Origin: Acanthaster planci
Taxonomy: Eukaryota; Echinodermata; Asteroidea; Valvatida; Acanthasteridae
Direction of reading: 5' to 3'
DNA: 13,019 nt
Assembly: GCF_001949145.1 (NCBI RefSeq)
Contig: NW_019091419.1
Location: forward strand, 895,476 to 908,494
Position numbers and translations under genes: made by a program. Below, one piece after another: positions 7,724 to 13,019 of the stretch (position 1 is the stretch's first letter; the number at the start of each line of letters is the position of its first letter). The notes below the pieces were generated by a model. The model searched no databases. It was not told the origin of the DNA and worked only from the letters and a program-made list of their open reading frames with translations.

Positions 7724-7882
7724 TCGAGTACTTTTTTCCGAGTACTTTGACTGCCGAGTACAAAGACAGGGCGAGTACTTTGCCAGCCGAGTACAAGTAC
7801 TGGTTTCCGAGTACAAGTACTTGCACTTCCGAGTACGAGTACAAGTACTTCTAATTCCGAGTACGAGTACAAGTACTTCTAA
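7724..7882 (+). repeat. GAGTAC subterminal repeat array of the hAT element (left), with a 28-bp perfect duplication
   Basis: About ten GAGTAC motifs are spaced irregularly and often followed by AAGTACT. The last two units, 7827-7854 and 7855-7882, are identical over 28 bp, showing recent local duplication. A matching array lies at 8355-8530 near the other end. Such arrays in hAT elements usually bind the transposase; that role is inferred here. Confidence 0.85.
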
Positions 7883-7904
7883 TTCAAAAGTAGTTTTATC
7901 TTAA

Positions 7905-8153
7905 ATTAGAGACTCTAAGACCTGCCACTGTGTAAAAGAAACACCGAATGCAGATGACATAGCCAAAAGAACAAGTGATCTGGCTAGCAATGCCATGGTC
8001 ACTACAGGTGCGTTGCAGCAGTTGACACAACGTGCACGGCGCGGCGAAGTCTATTTTCCAGACTCAATTATTCACGTGCCTGTGATTTTCTGTATACTGG
8101 GTTTGTTGTTAGAATTTTCGGGTCCAGGAACCAGACTACTAATGCCCAAGTAA
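7905..8153 (+). other. Unrecognised open frame inside the hAT element (82 codons, no early ATG)
   Basis: The frame between stops at 7902-7904 and 8151-8153 is open for 82 codons, with its first internal ATG at 7995. The conceptual peptide contains a mixed, non-repetitive stretch (…DDIAKRTSDLASNAM…) that I do not recognise. It could be a remnant of a transposase, a captured host fragment, or chance. The following 8155-8340 is richer in CpG and has a CCAAT-type box (GATTGG near 8198). Confidence 0.25.
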
Positions 8154-8354
8154 ATCGCGGGACATTCTGAAGTACCACAATATAATTTGCGTACGTGATT
8201 GGTTGAATACGCGCACAGACGGCGAATGGGTCGTATACGTTAATGGTCCCTCGTTCGGCCTTCTCTTTATCAGAACCGTATCGAATATCGGGTCATTGGA
8301 GTCGATATTTTTGTACCTTATTTTACGGCCGTGGTAAGTTAACTTAAAGGATTT

Positions 8355-8532
8355 TTTTATCGAGTACTTTTAATCGAGTGCGAGTACTTTGATGCTCGAG
8401 TACAATTTTTGGATGTCAAGTTCCGAGTATTTTGTAGCCCGAGTACAAGAACTGTAGTTCGAGTACGAGTACTTGGACGTCCGAGTACTAGTGCGAGTAC
8501 GAGTACTTGAGTAGTACTCGAGTATGAGTACT
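8355..8532 (+). repeat. GAGTAC subterminal repeat array of the hAT element (right)
   Basis: About ten GAGTAC motifs, plus GAGTAT variants, run up to the right terminus. They are mostly on the same strand as in the left array rather than inverted, so the two subterminal regions are direct repeats while only the outer 12 bp are inverted. Confidence 0.8.
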
Positions 8533-8541
8533 ACAACACTG

Positions 8542-8549
8542 CCAAAAAC
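8542..8549. repeat. hAT target-site duplication, right copy (CCAAAAAC)
   Basis: Identical to 7705-7712 and directly abutting the terminal CACTG of the element. Confidence 0.92.
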
Positions 8550-8684
8550 TTAATGCTAAACGGCGTTACAAACTGGGAATGGAAAAGTCAGAGGTGGAAA
8601 TGTGTAGCAAAAAGTGGTACACCATAAACTTCGGTAGAACTCAATGCTGCACAGTGTTACAAACTAAGAATTTCATAGTCAGTT

Positions 8685-10991
8685 GCTTCCTCAGCTTCCT
8701 CAGTAGCAAATACATGTACATTATCCTCGTGTACGGAAGCGTATAAGGGCCACTTGCAATTTTTTTTTCGAGTTATTATCTCGCCCGGGCGAGTTAAAGG
8801 GTAAATGCCTATCTCGCTGCAGCGCGTTATGCGATGTTGCCGCGGCCTTAAATTGAAATCCCGCTGCTTCAAATGCTTCAGTAGTTTCATATATCTTATT
8901 TAGCATGTCGTTGTACTTATATATATATAATCAGGGTGGAATGCTGTAAAATTCAGTGGGTTTCAGATGGCCTTAAACAAAGCTTGATTCAATCAAACTT
9001 GCTTTCCAACACAAAAGAAAACAAAAGAATCTCTTTTGGGGTTTGAATTTCCATATCCGGAAGTTGGGAGGACTACTTCGACTCCCTGGTAGACTGCCTG
9101 TTGAAAGGATTACTTAGCCTTTTCATTTTTACTTGTACAAATAATCCTATTTACATAAGCGCCCCGAAGGGGACCCTGACAAGGAAGAAAAAAGAAAGAA
9201 AAAGAAAACAGTCAAAGAAATGAAAAGTAGAAAAAAAAATAGAACATAATTATTTGCTTGAGAAAAAAAGAAAATCGACCGGCTTCCTGCAGTTAAATGT
9301 TATTGTTTTAACTGCACGGTTCCCCCCCCAAAAAAAAATCCTGACGACATCCATGCATATTTTTAGCCAATGTTTGTTGCCATTTCGGACCAAACCTCGA
9401 AGCTGATACCATTCTAAAACAAAAATTTGCTGTGATTTAAGAGATTTCAACAGGCAAAAAGAAAACTGAAATGAAGGTGAAAAGGAAACTAACACACACT
9501 TTTCAGTTTGAATGAAATCCCCAAGCTCTTTGATCTCCGCATCCATGTGTTAACTCGACACAAACCACCCATACAGCGCAGGGCGCTAGGAAGGGCAAAT
9601 ACACGACATTTTGGGTCGAGAACTATTGGACGGAGTCTATTAACATCTGAACACGGGTCGACACTTTCGAATCGGTGCACATGACACGTGTGCACTATAT
9701 TCGGAGGTTAGCGTAGTAATCAAAAATGCTTTGATGAGCGTCCAAAGCTGTGAGGTGTTGCATGCATTGCTTTGTAACTGTTTTTGGTCTCTTGAGGTAC
9801 TATTATAGATTAATAAATTTCGACTGATGAAAGTTCAGATGTGAATTTCAAGTCTGTTTGCTTCTGTTTGGCACTTGGGAAATGTAGGAATGAATTAAAA
9901 ACACTCTACGCCTCATTTGAATGTGGAAATTCACCCCACAAAATAAGATTTTGATACAAGATTGATACAAGTCTACAAGTATTTTATGAACTCGGGCTAA
10001 CATGAGCAATCATGTAAGTATATCTTTTGCTAATATGTTCATATGTCGCAGCCTAATAAAAACACCTTAACCCAGTAGGCGTGGCACAAGTATATACGAA
10101 ATATATTCTTAAAAATCGTGATGCTCTGCTCAGCAATGGGGCTTTCAGTTTTGCACTGTTTTCCAAACTTGTCTTCTGTTTACATTAGTCGAGTAGAAAT
10201 TAATTGATATCTTGATTGCACAATTTTATTTTTAATTAAATATTTTAATTTTCTCCCTCTGGAAAGCAGTAAACACCATTTGAATAAAAATTTACAAAAA
10301 TGGGTATTTTGCTGGGAAATATCCCACATTTTTCCTTTTTATAGTTCTATGTTTCAGGCAACTTTAATAATATTAAGGTGATCCCAAGTACTTTGATTAA
10401 ATAAATTTGAAACAAAATGGTAGCTCATCAACTTGTTTTCCAGTCGACTTATTTCAGTGTGGGTGAAAATCCTGTATTAAAATAATTTTTATGTAATACT
10501 CCAGGTTTTTTCGTGCTATATACTTTTACTCCGAGTAGTTCGTGTCAGTGTGCTGTATGAACGTCCTGCGTTGCTTAGTCATGGAACATTTTTTGTTTGA
10601 TGAAGAAAGATACATCCGGGTTGTAATACCACGATATAAAAAGACATTTTTTTGTAATTGGTATTTTCAAAACCTATGCAACTTGTAACTATTGTGGTGA
10701 GCTACTCGATAATAATATATTTCTCGAAATATCTCAATGCGTCACAAAGTGAAACAGCGCCACCATTTGATTTCACACTCCACAGTCGATTTCGGGGGTT
10801 TCGTAAAATTGTAAGTGGATCTATTTTGCAGGATTTTACTTTAACAGCAAACGTTCGTCTTATTTGTCTTTGTTTTCAACGTGTACTGCTCCTTGAATTT
10901 GTCAGAGACACCTCTGTGTTTATGTTTGTCTTTGTCTTCATTGAAAAGTGGACAAAAATTTGTTTCAAAACTCGGATCACCACGATAATGT
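8685..10991. other. Long AT-rich stretch without a recognised gene
   Basis: Short frames exist on both strands, but none shows a recognisable domain, clear codon signal or linked exon. Simple features are: the palindrome TCGCCCGGGCGA near 8781, a (TA)n run at 8919-8929, a purine-rich tract at about 9181-9235, a C8A9 run at 9322-9338, a doubled TTGATACAAG near 9950-9970, and strongly AT-rich DNA at about 10190-10320. This could be intronic or intergenic. Confidence 0.5.
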
Positions 10992-11041
10992 CATGCATGT
11001 ACATGTACATGTACAGTACATACGTGTACGTACATGTACAC
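10992..11041. repeat. TACATGTA-type palindromic simple repeat (second array)
   Basis: Runs of ATGTACATGTACATGTAC and TACGTACATGTACA, the same word family as 7545-7664. Confidence 0.8.
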
Positions 11042-11788
11042 TTCATCATCCTCCCTTAGTACTGTACAGCCCAGTATTGTACATGCGGAGCGGTGTTGCA
11101 TTTGTGCCGCGTACCATCCCCTCCTTCCTCCATGGTACCATGTACCACGCTTGCCTGCCCCTGCTGGGGTGTATGACTACTCGGCAATGTAAGGGAGGCT
11201 CATAAATTTTCTTGAAGTTTGTTTTTGAAGTGATCTTGAAGAAAATGTCATAAGAAACATTTCAATCAAAGTTTGGAATCCATCGGACTCTGCAACCAAA
11301 GCAAAGAAATATTGATTTAAAGTGGGGATGTTTTTTAGATTTTTTAGATGTTTGGGATGTGTTTTGTATATGTGTGTTATGCATTGCAAACTGTAATAAT
11401 TTTGTACACAAAAATGAGTGGATTCTACCCGAAAAGCTCAAAATTCATATATTCATAATATCTTTGTTCCTACATGTAGCTCTACTAAGTGGAATGTTAG
11501 TATTTCTCTTTTTCAATTTTGGGCGGGATCGTCATACTAAATCTCCACGTCTGTACATAAAGTAAGGTTGAAACGGTTCTCAAAAATTCCAAAGACTCAC
11601 CAAAAATTACTCTATCACCACTTACTGGCTTCCGTAAATGCCTACGTCTAATGGTCGGGGCTTCTATGATATTTCTGACTTCAAAATCTGTCAAAATCCG
11701 ACTGTTTTCGCTCGACACACGCACAGCACTTGAACATTTTGCAACCTGCACCTTTCAAATGCACATATTTAGATTTAGAATATAACTC
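11042..11788. other. Stretch without a recognised gene or element
   Basis: No supportable ORF. A 12-bp palindrome CATGGTACCATG lies at 11131-11142. Confidence 0.5.
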
Positions 11789-11790
11789 TA

Positions 11791-11970
11791 TGGGCGAAAC
11801 ATGGTCCTCCCAGAAACACGTATGAGTGGCCTGTACGTGGTCTGGGCACAAGACTTGTTGATTGTGACGGTTGGGAGTGCTACCAACCACTGTTTCCTGG
11901 TCAATACGTCTTATGCCCTGACTACATTTGGGCCTCTCCTGCGGTTTCGTTAGAGGACCATGTTCACCCA
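11791..11970. mobile_element. TA-flanked MITE, 180 bp
   Basis: The ends TGGGCGAAACATGGTCCTC (from 11791) and the complement of the right end, TGGGTGAACATGGTCCTC (ending 11970), form an ~18-bp inverted repeat with one substitution and one indel. TA lies directly outside on both sides (11789-11790 and 11971-11972). The TGG-start and TA flank resemble the element at 41-354, but the terminal sequences differ, so this is a separate family. Confidence 0.65.
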
Positions 11971-11998
11971 TATTTCCTCAGTATATGTGATCCTAATG

Positions 11999-12811
11999 CT
12001 GGGAAGACGTCAACTTGTACGCCGATCAACTATGCATATTGGTAGACTTGTACAGTGACCAACTGGTATGCAAGCCAACTCGTATGCAAGCCAACATGTA
12101 CACTGACCAACTCGTACACCAACCAACACAAATATGCAAGAAATTATTCTTACTAATACATATATAGGGATCTCGCAAAGCAGAAATGTATGTGACACGA
12201 TGGGTTTTTCAACGGTATGGCGCGGGGATGGTATCCTCTGAAAAAGTACACCTAAAATTCCTGTAGTTTCAGTTCGCAGGCGCTTTGTGAAATCAAGAAC
12301 CTTAGAACACAAACCCCTACTGCTCTCTTTAGAGCAAAACATTTCCAAAAGAGATGCTGCATTGCAGAAAGGATTTTTCCAGAACCACATTCCCCCCTCC
12401 CAGAAAAAAAAATTTTTTAGCTAAGAAATCAATCAATCTAAAAAAAAAATTGATAGTTGAAATACCACCTAAAAATCTTAAGAAAATAATTAAGAAAAAT
12501 ATTTGCCTAGGTACATAAAACATTTTTCAAAATCCCAGCACTGTTTTTTTTTTTGGCGGTCCAGGTTGCTTGGGAAGAAAAGCTGCCCAGTACTCTCGCG
12601 TCAAATATCTTACGCATGAAAATGACTTTCAGAGTCTCAGAGCAGAAAGCCAAACGTCTTCCTAGTTTGATGGCGAGTGTATGAACTCAAATACGCATGC
12701 AACTACGTGGCATATGGGTTGGTTGGTGTACGAGCAGGTTGGCAAATGAGTTAGTCGATGAACGAGTTGGCATGTGTAGGAGTTGGCATGTGTACGAGTT
12801 GACCAGCATAC
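11999..12811. mobile_element. Fold-back-like element, ~813 bp, arms built of ~16-bp tandem units
   Basis: The left arm (about 12008-12133) is an array of ~8 units such as GCCAACTCGTATGCA. The right arm (about 12717-12808) is the same unit in opposite orientation, ~6 copies. The innermost units of both arms share CTCGTACACCAACCAAC. The middle (about 12136-12714) is AT-rich, with no coding region seen. CCTAATG occurs at 11992-11998 and 12812-12818 (7 of 8 bases if one more is counted) and may be a target-site duplication. The boundaries are therefore provisional. Confidence 0.55.
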
Positions 12812-12818
12812 CCTAATG

Positions 12819-13019
12819 TCAGTTTACTCCAAACTAGCAACTGGGTGGAGTCTGGCATCAATATACTGTCATACGTATAACGGATCCCTCCACAGACTGA
12901 TTGCGCTCAGTAAGTCACATGACCAACGTCCCCCATAGGCCATGGCAAAGTGTGTCATAAGTGTCACTTACCAAAAAGAAAGCTGACTGTCAGTGATATA
13001 CCCAGCAAGAAATGAGACC
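12819..13019. other. Window end, nothing recognised
   Basis: No ORF, repeat or element end that I can support. Confidence 0.5.

Larger units (their letters stand above)
7713..8541. mobile_element. Non-autonomous hAT-type DNA transposon, 829 bp, with 8-bp target-site duplications
   Basis: The left end reads CAGTGTTGTAGT and the right end reads ACTACAACACTG, a perfect 12-bp terminal inverted repeat in the CAGTG style of hAT elements. Immediately outside, both flanks carry the identical 8-mer CCAAAAAC (7705-7712 and 8542-8549), the duplication length typical of hAT insertion. Both subterminal regions (7724-7880 and 8355-8530) are packed with GAGTAC motifs, presumably transposase-binding repeats. 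No transposase domain is recognisable in the 450-bp middle, so it would depend on a transposase encoded elsewhere. The exact duplication suggests a fairly young insertion. Confidence 0.92.
7670..8684. repeat. ~2.3-copy tandem repeat (unit ~60-91 bp) split by the hAT insertion
   Basis: With the hAT element and one duplication copy removed, unit A (7670-7712 joined to 8550-8566) aligns with unit B (8567-8657). Shared blocks, in order, are TACAAA(T/C)TG, GAAAAGT, GGTGGAAA, AG(C)CAAAAA, (T/C)AATGCT and (A/C)(G/C)(T)GT. A partial third unit begins at 8658 with TACAAACT. Unit B carries about 26 extra bases (TGGTACACCATAAAC…). This is an older repeat that predates the hAT insertion. Confidence 0.6.

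Noticed and set aside
7724-8532. GAGTAC repeats as a CRISPR-like array
   Set aside because: The motif is six bases with irregular spacing and sits inside the ends of a hAT element in eukaryotic DNA.
4259-8553. TTAAGTTTTTGG at 4259-4270 and its reverse complement at 8542-8553 as piggyBac element ends
   Set aside because: Only eight bases beyond TTAA match, the ends are unlike known piggyBac termini, and the tandem-repeat unit at 7670-8657 continues straight across the supposed right boundary.
8657-8906. Two overlapping minus-strand frames of 61-77 codons
   Set aside because: I recognise no domain, they overlap in different frames, and they start in repeat-derived sequence; chance frames are the simpler reading.
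9660-9690. TTCGAATCGG as a tRNA B-box
   Set aside because: No matching A-box or cloverleaf arms could be found around it.
11681-11971. A 96-codon minus-strand frame
   Set aside because: It spans the TA-flanked MITE at 11791-11970 and has no recognisable domain.

Overview
This is a eukaryotic genomic window, most likely from a marine invertebrate deuterostome. A lancelet (Branchiostoma) is my best guess, at modest confidence. The pointers are AT-rich non-coding DNA with no operon structure, palindromic TACATGTA-type simple repeats, a single-exon piggyBac transposase-like gene, and a dense mix of short inverted-repeat elements (MITEs) and hAT, fold-back and minisatellite sequences. I found no tRNA, rRNA, CRISPR array or bacterial-style gene cluster, and no host protein-coding exon I can defend.

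The one convincing gene lies on the minus strand at 5008-7284. It is an intronless ORF of 758 codons encoding a piggyBac-family (PGBD, DDE_Tnp_1_7) transposase-like protein. It has an acidic N-terminal region of six tandem ~23-30-residue units, a basic nuclear-localisation-like patch, the transposase core and an intact C-terminal C5HC2 zinc-binding domain. The reading frame is unbroken, yet two of the three catalytic aspartate positions are replaced (Asn and His, at exactly the spacing of the piggyBac catalytic residues). I also find no convincing TTAA-flanked terminal repeats around it. This makes it either a recently inactivated copy or a candidate domesticated piggyBac-derived gene.

Layout. 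1-360: TA-flanked MITE with a CGACG-rich interior. 360-1410: no recognised feature. 1419-2090: short tandem repeat, palindrome and a ~44-bp inverted repeat enclosing ~430 bp. 2376-2560: paired inverted 12-mers. 2742-2980: MITE-like inverted repeat. 3364-3540: long imperfect hairpin MITE. 3867-3964: inverted/direct repeat cluster. 4096-4213: 15-17-bp minisatellite. 4586-4770: inverted and tandem repeats. 5008-7284: piggyBac-like gene. 7545-7660: TACATGTA repeats. 7713-8541: 829-bp hAT-type non-autonomous element with perfect 8-bp target-site duplications, inserted into an older ~2.3-copy tandem repeat (7670-8684). 8685-10990: AT-rich DNA with only simple repeats. 10992-11041: second TACATGTA array. 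11791-11970: second TA-flanked MITE. 11999-12811: fold-back-like element whose two arms are inverted arrays of a ~16-bp unit. 12819-13019: nothing recognised.

The genes do not form a pathway. The window reads as a transposon-rich intergenic or intronic region in which at least one insertion order can be read directly: the hAT element went into a pre-existing tandem repeat.
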